The position numbers and the translations under genes were made by a program. The notes beneath the pieces were generated by a model. That model did not search any database and was not told where the DNA came from. It saw nothing but the letters and a program-made list of their open reading frames with translations. Below, in pieces: positions 17,819-25,800 of a DNA stretch of 64,000 nt. The DNA lies in the NCBI GenBank assembly GCA_041391665.1, contig JAWKNO010000003.1, positions 992,001-1,056,000 of the forward strand. Direction: 5' to 3'. Within the stretch, counting starts at the first letter, position 1. Each line of letters starts with the position of its first letter. The DNA comes from Bacteroidia bacterium (GTDB taxonomy: Bacteria; Bacteroidota; Bacteroidia; J057).

Positions 17819-20722
17819 ATGACAGTACCTACTTCAGTTTTTATCAACTACCGCCAGGACGATACCGCAGGTTTCGCCGAGTATCTCCGCATATGCCTTG
17901 AGGAGCAGCTCCCGCGCGGCAGTGTTTTTCTGGATACTGAATCCATTTCCTACGGCGAGGTAATCGGAGATGTTATCGGGCAACATTTGGAACAGACAAA
18001 GCTGCTGCTGGTAGTGGTAGGTGAAAATTGGCAGGATGTCACAGATGCCGAAGGCGACCGGCGTTTGCTCAATCCTAATGACTGGGTTCGTAAAGAAATT
18101 GAATTCGCTGCTGAAAAAGATAAAACCATTATTCTGGTGCTCTTCAACCAGGTTGATTTTAAGAAAACGGGCGATTGGTTGTCAAGAAAAGTATCTTCTA
18201 TTGGCTTCCTCTCAGAAAAAAAATATTTCCCATGTGACGAAAAAAACCTTCGCCGGGACGTAGAAGCGCTGATCAACTATCTGCGCACGTTGCCCGAACT
18301 CCCTTTCCTGCCGGAAGGCGGGGAAAAAGTAACTGATAGTCCTTTGCCCAGTCTTCGCGACGAGTTGGCGCGCGAATTTCCCCTACCCAAAAAATATCAT
18401 CTCCCCCATTCGAAAGTGCCTTTCATGGCATTAAATTACTTCCGCCCGGAAGATGCCCGCATTTTCTTTGGCCGGACAGAAGAATCGCTTCGCCTCTGCC
18501 GGGCAGTTTCCAATTTTCCGGTGGTTTTGTTGTACGGGCAATCAGGAGCAGGCAAGTCTTCTCTGCTGAATGCGGGTTTGTTGCCCCGGATTGAAGACCG
18601 TTTTGTCTCCCACTACCTGCGGAGAGACAAAGAACCCGGCCTCCACCGCCAGTTGCAAAACTGGCTGGATACATATTGCGAGTCGGGAAAACCCACGCTC
18701 CTCATCCTCGATCAGGTGGAGGAAATGTTTACAAATCCGCGGGAAAACAGAAAAGAAGAACCGTCCGCCACAGCTGATCTGCTGGGGTTTATCCGGCAGC
18801 ATCATTCCAACATCAAAATATTGCTCTCCTTTCGCTCGGAACATATAGCGCCGATCAAAGCGCTGATTGCCGCAAAAGGAATTGTGCCCACAAGAGACCA
18901 GGAAATGTATCTCTGCCCGCTGACTGAAGCCGGCGTCAGGGAAGCGATTTCAGGTATATCTGAAGATAAGCTGATGAGTAATCATTACCAGCTTCATATC
19001 GAACCGGGGCTGGTAAACCAGATGACAGGCGATCTGGTGGATCCTCGTCGCCCTGATTCACATATCGCTCCCCTGCTTCAATATCAGCTTCACAATCTGT
19101 GGAAGGAAGCCAGCCAGGCTCGAAACGCAGACTACGAATGGATAACCCTCACCGAAAAAGTCTATCTCACCAGACGAAGAACTTCACTGGGAGAACTGAT
19201 CGAGGCTGAATTGCAAAAATTGTCTGAGAAACTGCCTGCCTGGCAGACTTATATCGACAATGGCCTGATCTGGAATCTGCTTTGTCTTTATACCACTGAC
19301 CTCCTCACGGCAAGGGAAAAAGATGATGCTGAAGTTGCAGCCGATTATTTACATATCAGCGAGTTTGCAGAACTTTTTGCCCAGCTCAAAAACCATTGCC
19401 AACTGATGATCCCCTGTGGTAAGGAGGAACGCCCCGCCACCCGCCTGGCACACGATGCGCTGGCGCCCCTGGTTCGGGAACGGTTCAACAACTCCGATGC
19501 ACCCGGACAACGCGCTGCACGTATCATCGAAACCAAAACCCGCGAGAAACGCGCAGGTCTGAACTCCGAATTCAGCGAGACGGATTTACTCTCCGTGGAT
19601 GAAGGGGAAAAAGGCATGCCGCAAATACCCCGGGAAGTTGCCGCCCAGATGGAGAAAGACCGGCAGCGATACCGAAAAGAGCGGGAAAACCGTTTCCGGC
19701 TGGCTTATGAAACTGCCCTTTCTGACCACGAACATCTTCGCTATGAAGAGGCACTAAATAACCTCGAACTGGCCGCCGCAGAAGGCATTTTACCCGAAAA
19801 AATTGAAGAATTGCTGACACAACTTCCTTTTGTTTTTCGCGAACTCAACCAATCTGATGGCCTTGAAAAATGTCAGCTACTGGCCGGAGAACAACTGCCC
19901 CCAACAGATCAAAAAATTCTGGAAAAACGCTATTTCCCCACTATGCTCCCCGTACCCGGTGGAAGTTTTAAGATGGGAAGCGAGGAAGGATACGCAGACG
20001 AAAAACCTGTGCATACCGTACATCTGAGCAGCTTTGAAATGGCGGAAACCCCCGTCACCTGCTGGCAGTATGGCCTTTATTGTTTGGCTACCCGACAGGA
20101 TTTGCCCCGCGACTCGGGTTTTGGCAGAGGCGAAAAACCCGTAGTCAATGTCAACTGGTACGAAGCCACCCGCTACTGCAACTGGCTGAGCGAACGCCAC
20201 GGCCTCCAGTCTGTATATGAACATAAAGATAAAAACACCGTCATCGCCCGTTGGGAAAACAACGGCTACCGCCTCCCTACCGAAGCGGAGTGGGAATACG
20301 CAGCCCGGGAGGGCGGAAAAAATGTGCGCTTTGGCAATGGCAAAGATATTGCCCACCCCGACGAGATGAACTACGATTATGCACACCCTTACAATGACAA
20401 ATCGTATATCTCCCAGACCGGCCAAAAAGGACTGGGCCGTACAACCCCCGTTTTTAGTTTTCAACCCAATGCTCTCGGCTTTTATGATATGAGCGGCAAT
20501 GTCTATGAGTGGTGCTGGGACCGGTGGAGTGAGGGAGATTATTACCGCTCAAGCGAAGGTGTCAAAGACCCGACCGGCCCGGAAAACTCTTCTGAAAGCG
20601 GAAAGTTGGTTCGTGGCGGGTCCTGGGACGAGACAGCAATGCTCTGTCGCTGTTCCTACCGCTTCAGGGTCAATCCTTTCCTTCTGAATCTTAATGTAGG
20701 TTTTCGGGTAGTCCGGCGCTAA
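17819..20722 (+). CDS. TIR-NTPase-FGE/C-type-lectin-fold protein, copy 1 (putative diversified conflict sensor)
   Basis: This is a 967-residue, three-part protein. Residues 1-160 form a TIR domain (SVFINYRQDD, later WVRKEIEFA with Glu93 at the place of the NADase glutamate). About 205-560 is a STAND-like P-loop NTPase with FFGR, Walker A GQSGAGKSS (240-248) and Walker B LLILDQVEE (294-302). After a helical linker, 709-967 is an FGE-sulfatase/SUMF1-like domain (GGSFKMGS, GYRLPTEAEWEYAAR, DMSGNVYEWCWD, VRGGSW, GFRVVRR). The paired catalytic cysteines of true formylglycine-generating enzyme are not both present, so a binding role is more likely. TIR-STAND proteins signal through NAD+ breakdown on ligand recognition. 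The final 37 codons show the pattern of a DGR variable region. Copy 2 follows 728 bp downstream. Confidence 0.88.
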   Translation: MTVPTSVFINYRQDDTAGFAEYLRICLEEQLPRGSVFLDTESISYGEVIGDVIGQHLEQTKLLLVVVGENWQDVTDAEGDRRLLNPNDWVRKEIEFAAEKDKTIILVLFNQVDFKKTGDWLSRKVSSIGFLSEKKYFPCDEKNLRRDVEALINYLRTLPELPFLPEGGEKVTDSPLPSLRDELAREFPLPKKYHLPHSKVPFMALNYFRPEDARIFFGRTEESLRLCRAVSNFPVVLLYGQSGAGKSSLLNAGLLPRIEDRFVSHYLRRDKEPGLHRQLQNWLDTYCESGKPTLLILDQVEEMFTNPRENRKEEPSATADLLGFIRQHHSNIKILLSFRSEHIAPIKALIAAKGIVPTRDQEMYLCPLTEAGVREAISGISEDKLMSNHYQLHIEPGLVNQMTGDLVDPRRPDSHIAPLLQYQLHNLWKEASQARNADYEWITLTEKVYLTRRRTSLGELIEAELQKLSEKLPAWQTYIDNGLIWNLLCLYTTDLLTAREKDDAEVAADYLHISEFAELFAQLKNHCQLMIPCGKEERPATRLAHDALAPLVRERFNNSDAPGQRAARIIETKTREKRAGLNSEFSETDLLSVDEGEKGMPQIPREVAAQMEKDRQRYRKERENRFRLAYETALSDHEHLRYEEALNNLELAAAEGILPEKIEELLTQLPFVFRELNQSDGLEKCQLLAGEQLPPTDQKILEKRYFPTMLPVPGGSFKMGSEEGYADEKPVHTVHLSSFEMAETPVTCWQYGLYCLATRQDLPRDSGFGRGEKPVVNVNWYEATRYCNWLSERHGLQSVYEHKDKNTVIARWENNGYRLPTEAEWEYAAREGGKNVRFGNGKDIAHPDEMNYDYAHPYNDKSYISQTGQKGLGRTTPVFSFQPNALGFYDMSGNVYEWCWDRWSEGDYYRSSEGVKDPTGPENSSESGKLVRGGSWDETAMLCRCSYRFRVNPFLLNLNVGFRVVRR
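20609..20722 (+). other. Candidate DGR variable region 1 (VR1)
   Basis: These are codons 931-967 plus the stop. Relative to the matching 114 bp of copy 2, there are 22 base differences; none is C/T, and 19 carry A in at least one copy. Changed codons include eight NNC/NNT codons in which the third base is identical in both copies (GAC/TTC, CTC/GAC, TTC/AAC, GTC/GAC, AAT/ATT, CTT/GAT, CTT/AAT, AAT/GTT). The flanks are identical: GTTCGTGGCGGGTCCTGG upstream and TTTCGGGTAGTCCGGCGCTA downstream, the latter resembling an initiation-of-mutagenic-homing site. Confidence 0.72.
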
Positions 20723-20807
20723 CCCTTTGGCACTTTTTCCCCCCGTTCGACTTCGCTCAGGGCAGGTTTTACCCTTTAAAACTTTTTACTTTTGTACTTT
20801 TAACCCA

Positions 20808-20860
20808 GACCGCCCTGCCTAAGCAGATTTTCAACTTCGGCGGTCACGAATTTTTTTTTT
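20808..20860 (+). terminator. Terminator-like hairpin after copy 1
   Basis: GACCGCC (20808-20814) and GGCGGTC (20839-20845) can pair, followed by a run of ten T. The same stem after copy 2 has a 3-nt loop; here the loop is 24 nt, as if something was inserted into it. Confidence 0.55.
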
Positions 20861-21110
20861 CTTGAGGGAGGTTGGGTTTAAAAATTGTTTTTGCAAGGTG
20901 TTATTTAATGTGGGTTGGGGATAGGGGATTTAGGTTTTTTAACAGTATTTCATTGAAAATAACAGAATTAAGAATTTAATACCTACGTCTATGACGGTCT
21001 AAGGAAAAGGCCCTTCCTCGCTATCGCTCATCTCCCAGGGAGTCCTTTGGAGATGAGCGATAGTGAAGAACCTTTTCAGGATTAAGCAAGTTTGCTTACC
21101 CAAAACTCAC
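20861..21110. other. Spacer between the two TIR-NTPase-FGE genes
   Basis: No gene is seen here. It is T-rich on the left, and on the right holds a long hairpin (21003-21078). No template repeat is visible: the invariant VR blocks such as TGTCGCTGTTCCTACCGC do not occur. Confidence 0.6.
21003..21078. repeat. Long imperfect inverted repeat
   Basis: The left arm ends in CTATCGCTCATCTCC (21020-21035 region) and the right arm begins GGAGATGAGCGATAG (from 21049); pairing extends outward through CTTCCTC/GAAG and GAAAAGG/CCTTTTC with small bulges. The stem is about 28 bp with a 13-nt loop, far longer than needed for a terminator. Confidence 0.7.
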
Positions 21111-21208
21111 GTTAATATAGGATTTCGGGTAGTCCGGCGCTAGCTCTTTGGCACTTTTACCTCGTTCGACTTGGCTCAGGGAAGGGTTTTATACTTTAAA
21201 ACTTTTTT
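21111..21208 (+). pseudogene. 3'-end fragment of a third TIR-NTPase-FGE cassette
   Basis: GTTAATATAGGATTTCGGGT and onwards matches the last codons of copies 1 and 2 (NNT NNT ATA GGA TTT CGG GTA GTC CGG CGC stop), here with TAG. The match continues into the 3' untranslated part (CTTTGGCACTTTTACC, CGTTCGACTT, CTCAGGG, CTTTAAAACTTTTT). The upstream coding part is missing. It is a scar of a third cassette lost by deletion or recombination. Confidence 0.75.
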
Positions 21209-21450
21209 GATTTTTCATTTAACAGGCGCGCTAAGGCGCAAGCATGGGGAAAAAATTTGAGAGGGTAGCCTTGTGGCTACAAACTTTGGACACCTCCGGC
21301 GTCCCAGGCATACGCCTACTCAATCACCATTCTCCGGCCACCACATCTCCCGAAGAGAACTTCAATCCTTTCAAATCACATTTCCCCCTTCATTTTCTCC
21401 ACGAATTGACTATTTTCGTTTACCGAACAGGAATATATCTCCTATCAGAA

Positions 21451-24366
21451 ATGACAAAGCCCCTTATTTTTCTCAATTACCGCAAAAACGCAGCGCAGGG
21501 TCATGCCACGACCATACGCCTGCTGCTCGAAAATACCTTTGGAAAGGATGCCGTCTTTCAGGATTATCATTCGATACAAAGCGGGGAAGACTGGGCGGCG
21601 ACAATTCCACAGGCGATACGGGAAGCAAAGGTTTTTCTGGCGTTTATCCATGGTGACGAATGGCTGGAATTAGGCGAATACAAAACTGATCGCCGACTCT
21701 TCCGGGAAGATGACTGGGTGCGGAAGGAAATCCAGATTGCCCTTGACGAAAATAAAATTATTATCCCCATTCTTCTGCAAGGCATAAAAAAATGGCCCGC
21801 CGAAAAAAATATTGCGGAGGTTTCGCCCGAAGGACTGGAACCATTTTTCCGTTTACAAGGTGAGTGGTTTAACCCCGATAAACCAGAGATAGCCATTCAG
21901 GCCCTGCAATCAAGGCTGAATGGTGTGATGAGCCCTCAACCGCAATCCGGCGAAGTACCGCTTTTTCCTCTCAATGACTTTCCACTTAACGCCAATCTTA
22001 TCCGGGAACTTTGCTATCTCGACAGCCCCTACATTGGCATTCCTCACTTCGACGAGGCACATGCGCCGCTTTTTTTCGGGCGGGATGAGGATATATGGAG
22101 GTTGTATTACGAATATATCACTCAACTGGCTCCGGGGCAAATCCTGCTTCTGCACGGGGCTTCGGGTGTAGGCAAATCCTCTCTGCTGAATGCGGGGATT
22201 TTTCCAAGGCTAAAATATAAGGGCTGGAACGTGAGCTACGACCGGAGAAAAAAACAAACTGGCGCTGACCAATCGCCCGCAGGTCTGCATATTCTTCTGG
22301 GAAATCTTATCGCGAAGGCAGATGAAGGTGAAAAAACAGAACGTATTATCCTGCTCGACCAGGTGGAAGAAATGCTCACCGACCGGGGTGCCGATGACGA
22401 AAAACCCGCCTTTTTTGAAATGTTGAAGCGGGCTCCCGACACGGTAAAAATCGTTTTGGGTTTCCGCAAGGAATACCTCGCGGACATCAAAGACCAGTTG
22501 AAAGATTACCGTATCAATTACCTCGAATACTCTCTGCGCCCGCTTGGGAAAGAAAGTGTGCGAAGGGCCATACGCGGGGTATTTGACACACCGGAGGTAA
22601 AAAAAATGTTTCCCCGGCTTGGAACACTGGATCCCCTGCTGGAAGCAGCCCTGATTCGCGATATTACGCAGGATGAGGTTTCACATATTGCGCCGCTGCT
22701 ACAGTTTCAATTGGAAAACCTGTACAAAGCAGCCGAAAGGGCCGCTCATGGCGGGGTCATTTATCTGAAGCTGGATCAATATCAGCCGGAAACCTCCCTG
22801 CAATCCTACCTCGAAAACCACAAACTGGCAGCAGTCGAAAAAACCTTTCCAGAAGCCGCTGCTTCCGGTCTGATCAACGATATCCTTTATTTCTATACTA
22901 CCCCTGACCTCACTGCCGCTACGCAGGCAGGCGGGGATTATGTGGCGCGTTATGCCCATATTGAGGCCCGCTGGCCGGGAAGGCTGAAAGAAATACAACA
23001 ATGTCTGGCAGACCAGTATCTCCTGCTTCGTCAGGACGAAGCGCACACCTCCCGGCTGGCTCATGACGCCCTGGCGCGTATCGTCCGGAAGCGATATGAA
23101 ACTTCTTCTCTGCCGGGTCAGCAGGCGGCTTTTATTATCCGGGCTAAGGAAAAAATCGCCATTCAAAAGGTGCAGTTCAGCGAGACGGATATCACCCTTA
23201 TCGAAACCGGGCAGTGGGGGATGTCAGCAGTGCCGCCCGAGATTCAGCAACGCATACAAACCGACAAACAACGTTATCTCACACAAAAATACGACCGCCA
23301 GCGGCTGGCCCTGCGCAGCGCAGCAGAAGATATCGAACACCTGCGTTTTGTCCAGGCGCTGGACAACCTCCATATCGCATGGCAGGAAGGAATCCGTCCG
23401 GAAAGGATACTGGCTCTGGCGCGACACCTGCCCTATCCCTTTGAACAACTCGGGCTGGAGGAAAAACGAGAAGAATGTATGGCGTTGATGGCTGAAATGA
23501 ATCGGTATATTTCTGCCAATTGGAATATACCCCATATTGATACTTCTATCATTCATACCGACAGATTTTTCCCCTCGTTGGTTGAGGTAAAAGGCGGTCG
23601 TTACAAAATGGGCAGCACAGAAGGCGCAAGATATTATAAACAAGAAGGGCCGGAACACATGGTTGAAGTGGATGGTTTTTGGATGGGCGCAACACCCGTC
23701 ACCTGTTGGCAATTTGGCATGTATTGCCTTGACACCGGGCGTGAACTGCCCCGGGATTCGGGTTTTGGCAGGGGCGATCGCCCTGTGGTGAATGTCAACT
23801 GGTACGAAACCACTCACTACTGCAACTGGCTGAGCTTACGACAGGGGCTGGAACCCGTATATGAACACCCCGACGGTCAAACCGTAATTGCTCTCTGGGA
23901 AAACAACGGCTACCGCCTGCCCACAGAAGCGGAATGGGAATACGCGGCAAGAGAACGCGGCAAAAATATCAGGTTTGGCAACGGGAAAGACATAGCCGAT
24001 CCTTCGGAGATAAATTTCGACGGACAGCATGTTTACAATACTTTTGACAAAACCATCGCTTCCTGGATTCAGAAAGGGGAAAACCGGGGCGCAACCACAC
24101 CCGTCCGGAGATTTTCTCCCAATGCCCTCGGGCTATATGACATGAGCGGCAATGTCTATGAGTGGTGCTGGGACGGATATGATGAAAACTTTTACCAAAA
24201 TAGTCCTGAAAAAAATCCGCGCGGCCCGGAAAAAAAACAAACCGATCAGGTGGTTCGTGGCGGGTCCTGGTTCGAAACGGCCTTAGACTGTCGCTGTTCC
24301 TACCGCAACGGGGACATTCCTTTCGATCTGAATAATGTTATAGGATTTCGGGTAGTCCGGCGCTAA
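21451..24366 (+). CDS. TIR-NTPase-FGE/C-type-lectin-fold protein, copy 2
   Basis: I place the start at the ATG at 21451 (MTKPLIFLNYRK): it gives 971 residues and an N-terminus collinear with copy 1, while the 69 codons upstream in the open frame look like translated spacer. The domains are TIR (1-155, DDWVRKEIQIA with Glu93), STAND-like NTPase (about 195-560; FFGR at 208-211, Walker A GASGVGKSS 236-244, Walker B IILLDQVEE), helical linker, and FGE-like domain (about 713-971). Similarity to copy 1 runs along the full length but is only moderate in the N-terminal half, and is highest in the FGE domain and 3' end. The 3' end is the second candidate variable region. A compact terminator follows. 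Confidence 0.88.
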   Translation: MTKPLIFLNYRKNAAQGHATTIRLLLENTFGKDAVFQDYHSIQSGEDWAATIPQAIREAKVFLAFIHGDEWLELGEYKTDRRLFREDDWVRKEIQIALDENKIIIPILLQGIKKWPAEKNIAEVSPEGLEPFFRLQGEWFNPDKPEIAIQALQSRLNGVMSPQPQSGEVPLFPLNDFPLNANLIRELCYLDSPYIGIPHFDEAHAPLFFGRDEDIWRLYYEYITQLAPGQILLLHGASGVGKSSLLNAGIFPRLKYKGWNVSYDRRKKQTGADQSPAGLHILLGNLIAKADEGEKTERIILLDQVEEMLTDRGADDEKPAFFEMLKRAPDTVKIVLGFRKEYLADIKDQLKDYRINYLEYSLRPLGKESVRRAIRGVFDTPEVKKMFPRLGTLDPLLEAALIRDITQDEVSHIAPLLQFQLENLYKAAERAAHGGVIYLKLDQYQPETSLQSYLENHKLAAVEKTFPEAAASGLINDILYFYTTPDLTAATQAGGDYVARYAHIEARWPGRLKEIQQCLADQYLLLRQDEAHTSRLAHDALARIVRKRYETSSLPGQQAAFIIRAKEKIAIQKVQFSETDITLIETGQWGMSAVPPEIQQRIQTDKQRYLTQKYDRQRLALRSAAEDIEHLRFVQALDNLHIAWQEGIRPERILALARHLPYPFEQLGLEEKREECMALMAEMNRYISANWNIPHIDTSIIHTDRFFPSLVEVKGGRYKMGSTEGARYYKQEGPEHMVEVDGFWMGATPVTCWQFGMYCLDTGRELPRDSGFGRGDRPVVNVNWYETTHYCNWLSLRQGLEPVYEHPDGQTVIALWENNGYRLPTEAEWEYAARERGKNIRFGNGKDIADPSEINFDGQHVYNTFDKTIASWIQKGENRGATTPVRRFSPNALGLYDMSGNVYEWCWDGYDENFYQNSPEKNPRGPEKKQTDQVVRGGSWFETALDCRCSYRNGDIPFDLNNVIGFRVVRR
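24253..24366 (+). other. Candidate DGR variable region 2 (VR2)
   Basis: These are codons 935-971 plus the stop of copy 2, aligned without gaps to VR1. The encoded variable residues are F, D, N, G, D, I, D, N, V and I where copy 1 has D, L, F, R, V, N, L, L, N and V. VR2 keeps more A (AAC, AAT, GAC, ATA, GGA), so it may be closer to the unmutated template. The identity to copy 1 continues past the stop into CCCTTTGGCACTTTT. Confidence 0.72.
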
Positions 24367-24426
24367 CCCTTTGGCACTTTTACCCTCTTACCCTTTAAAC
24401 CTTTTATCTTTTGTACTTTTAATCCA

Positions 24427-24457
24427 GACCGCCGTAGGCGGTCACGAAAAATTTTTT
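24427..24457 (+). terminator. Rho-independent terminator after copy 2
   Basis: A perfect 7-bp stem, GACCGCC (24427-24433) with GGCGGTC (24437-24443), has a 3-nt loop and is followed a few bases later by seven T. Confidence 0.75.
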
Positions 24458-24492
24458 TGGGGAGGGGAGTACCTGCATCAAAGGGAGATTAC

Positions 24493-24837
24493 CTAATCAT
24501 CCTCATAAGTATCCATTAATTCTTTTGCTTCTCTGACCAGGACAGGAATATCATTCAAGGCAAATTGATAAATAGTCTGATCTTTGATTTCATCGTATTG
24601 ATGAATCAGACTTCCTCTGAAGTTATATGTGCGATCGGAAAAACTTAAAATAATCTGATAGTTTTTTCTAAGTTTATGGCAGGCTTCTCCAACAATCTCC
24701 AGACAGCGTTCAACAGCTAACTTTGTTTTGTTATCTGAAGTGTAAGCCATAAAATCAGGCATTTCATCCAGATACCCTCGAATTAATTCTCCATATCCGA
24801 TAATATCAAACAGCCACTTTTGGGGTGTTTTGGTCAT
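24493..24837 (-). CDS. hepT: HepT-type HEPN toxin (DUF86)
   Basis: This 114-residue all-helical protein has the HEPN ribonuclease motif Rx4HxY (Arg74, His79, Tyr81 in RGSLIHQY). HepT toxins cleave RNA and are held off by the adjacent MntA nucleotidyltransferase, which modifies the Tyr of that motif. The gene overlaps the upstream mntA-like gene by 32 bp, the usual coupled arrangement. It sits directly downstream of the TIR-NTPase-FGE pair, on the other strand. Confidence 0.85.
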   Translation of the reverse strand: MTKTPQKWLFDIIGYGELIRGYLDEMPDFMAYTSDNKTKLAVERCLEIVGEACHKLRKNYQIILSFSDRTYNFRGSLIHQYDEIKDQTIYQFALNDIPVLVREAKELMDTYEDD

Positions 24838-25147
24838 AGATCAATTGTTTGGTTGCTTCTACCGAATCGCGAAACCAGGGGTTTTTAAAAGGGCCGTATG
24901 CAATCAACTGCACTTCACGATCAAATAAATCCCGAAGCGCTGTTAACATATCAGACCAGTTAGCAGCGTAAGGAAATGATGGATCATAAGTACCATTATC
25001 ATCAAACTGGTACAAAAAATCCAAATCACTGTCTGGGCGAAAATGCTCAGGAATTACCGCTGAGCCAAATATCCAGAGCTTTTTCACTCTGTACTTTTGG
25101 CAAAGTATAGTGATTTCCTCAAGTTTATTTTTCACCAGAAGTACCAT
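24806..25147 (-). CDS. mntA: MntA-type nucleotidyltransferase antitoxin
   Basis: This 113-residue minimal nucleotidyltransferase shows the metal-binding signature GS-(11)-DLD (Gly28-Ser29, Asp41, Asp43), one residue longer in spacing than the common GSx10DxD. In MNT-HEPN pairs this enzyme neutralises HepT by transferring AMP to its active-site tyrosine. It is the first gene of the two-gene operon, with the toxin start inside its last codons. Confidence 0.85.
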   Translation of the reverse strand: MVLLVKNKLEEITILCQKYRVKKLWIFGSAVIPEHFRPDSDLDFLYQFDDNGTYDPSFPYAANWSDMLTALRDLFDREVQLIAYGPFKNPWFRDSVEATKQLIYDQNTPKVAV

Positions 25148-25198
25148 TGAGATATAATGTTTATTTTATGACTAAAATACTAATAATCAAGGAATATA

Positions 25199-25729
25199 TC
25201 AACTCTCTGAAGGGTAATCCGTCAGCTTTGCCACGCCTGATACTTCGGCGAGTACGTTGGCATATTCCATTAATCTGCCGCGAATTTTGTTAATCTCACT
25301 GCGTAGGGCCTCATTTTGTGGCCAGGCAGCTTCATGGGCTGTGACACTCAGGTCTTTGGGGCGATGATCTTCCCAGTCTTTGAGCTGCGGGTGCCATTTG
25401 GCAAGCACAGGGCGAAGGACTTTGTTGAGTATGGCGACAGCCAGATGGCCGAAGGTAATGTCATCGGGGTTTCCCGGGGTGGCAATAGGAGGGCCGTACT
25501 TGCGGAGAATCTCGCGGGTGGTGCCAAACAGGCTATAAAGCGATGAAAGTGCTTCGCGCAGCAATCCTTCCCCCGGCTCTAAAGGTGCAGTAGAAATGCG
25601 GGTGATGAGTTCCACATACATCTCCCAGGAGGCGTTTTTCTGGGTTTCGTCGATTTCCCACTCAGAATCTATGGATAAAAAGCCAAGGTTGATGCCAAAT
25701 TTTGTTTTGCTCAGTTTTACCAGTGTCAT
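25199..25729 (-). CDS. Hypothetical protein, mainly helical
   Basis: This 176-residue protein is not recognised. It is soluble, with Trp-rich helices (SWEMYVELITRIST, VLAKWHPQLKDWEDHRP) and a mid-chain Pro/Gly linker (YGPPIATPGNPDD). No nucleotide-binding or nuclease motif is visible. It precedes the HepT/MntA pair on the same strand with a 51-bp gap, so it may belong to the same defence cluster. Confidence 0.55.
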   Translation of the reverse strand: MTLVKLSKTKFGINLGFLSIDSEWEIDETQKNASWEMYVELITRISTAPLEPGEGLLREALSSLYSLFGTTREILRKYGPPIATPGNPDDITFGHLAVAILNKVLRPVLAKWHPQLKDWEDHRPKDLSVTAHEAAWPQNEALRSEINKIRGRLMEYANVLAEVSGVAKLTDYPSES

Positions 25730-25771
25730 ATAGTTGTTGATTTTGGTGTGTAATTTACACCCTTGCAGGAC

Positions 25772-25800
25772 AAAAAAAAATCCCGCAAGGGGGCGGGACT
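25772..25800 (-). terminator. Terminator-like hairpin with T-run on the minus strand
   Basis: TCCCGC (25781 on) pairs with GCGGGA (ending 25798); nine A precede it on the plus strand, so the minus transcript would read stem then T9. A minus-strand transcript from the 25.8-26.2 kb spacer, or a read-through from the DgoK gene, could end here. Confidence 0.55.

Noticed and set aside
21244..21450. N-terminal extension of 69 codons on TIR-NTPase-FGE copy 2
   Set aside because: The sequence is unlike copy 1 and does not look like protein; the ATG at 21451 gives an N-terminus matching copy 1.
20723..21450. DGR template repeat or reverse transcriptase between the two variable genes
   Set aside because: The spacer is too short for an RT and lacks the invariant VR blocks except for the 3' fragment; no RT-like protein with a YxDD motif appears among the reading frames of the window.
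17819..24366. Active formylglycine-generating enzymes that mature sulfatases
   Set aside because: The pair of active-site cysteines is incomplete, no sulfatase gene is nearby, and the domain is fused to TIR and STAND domains.
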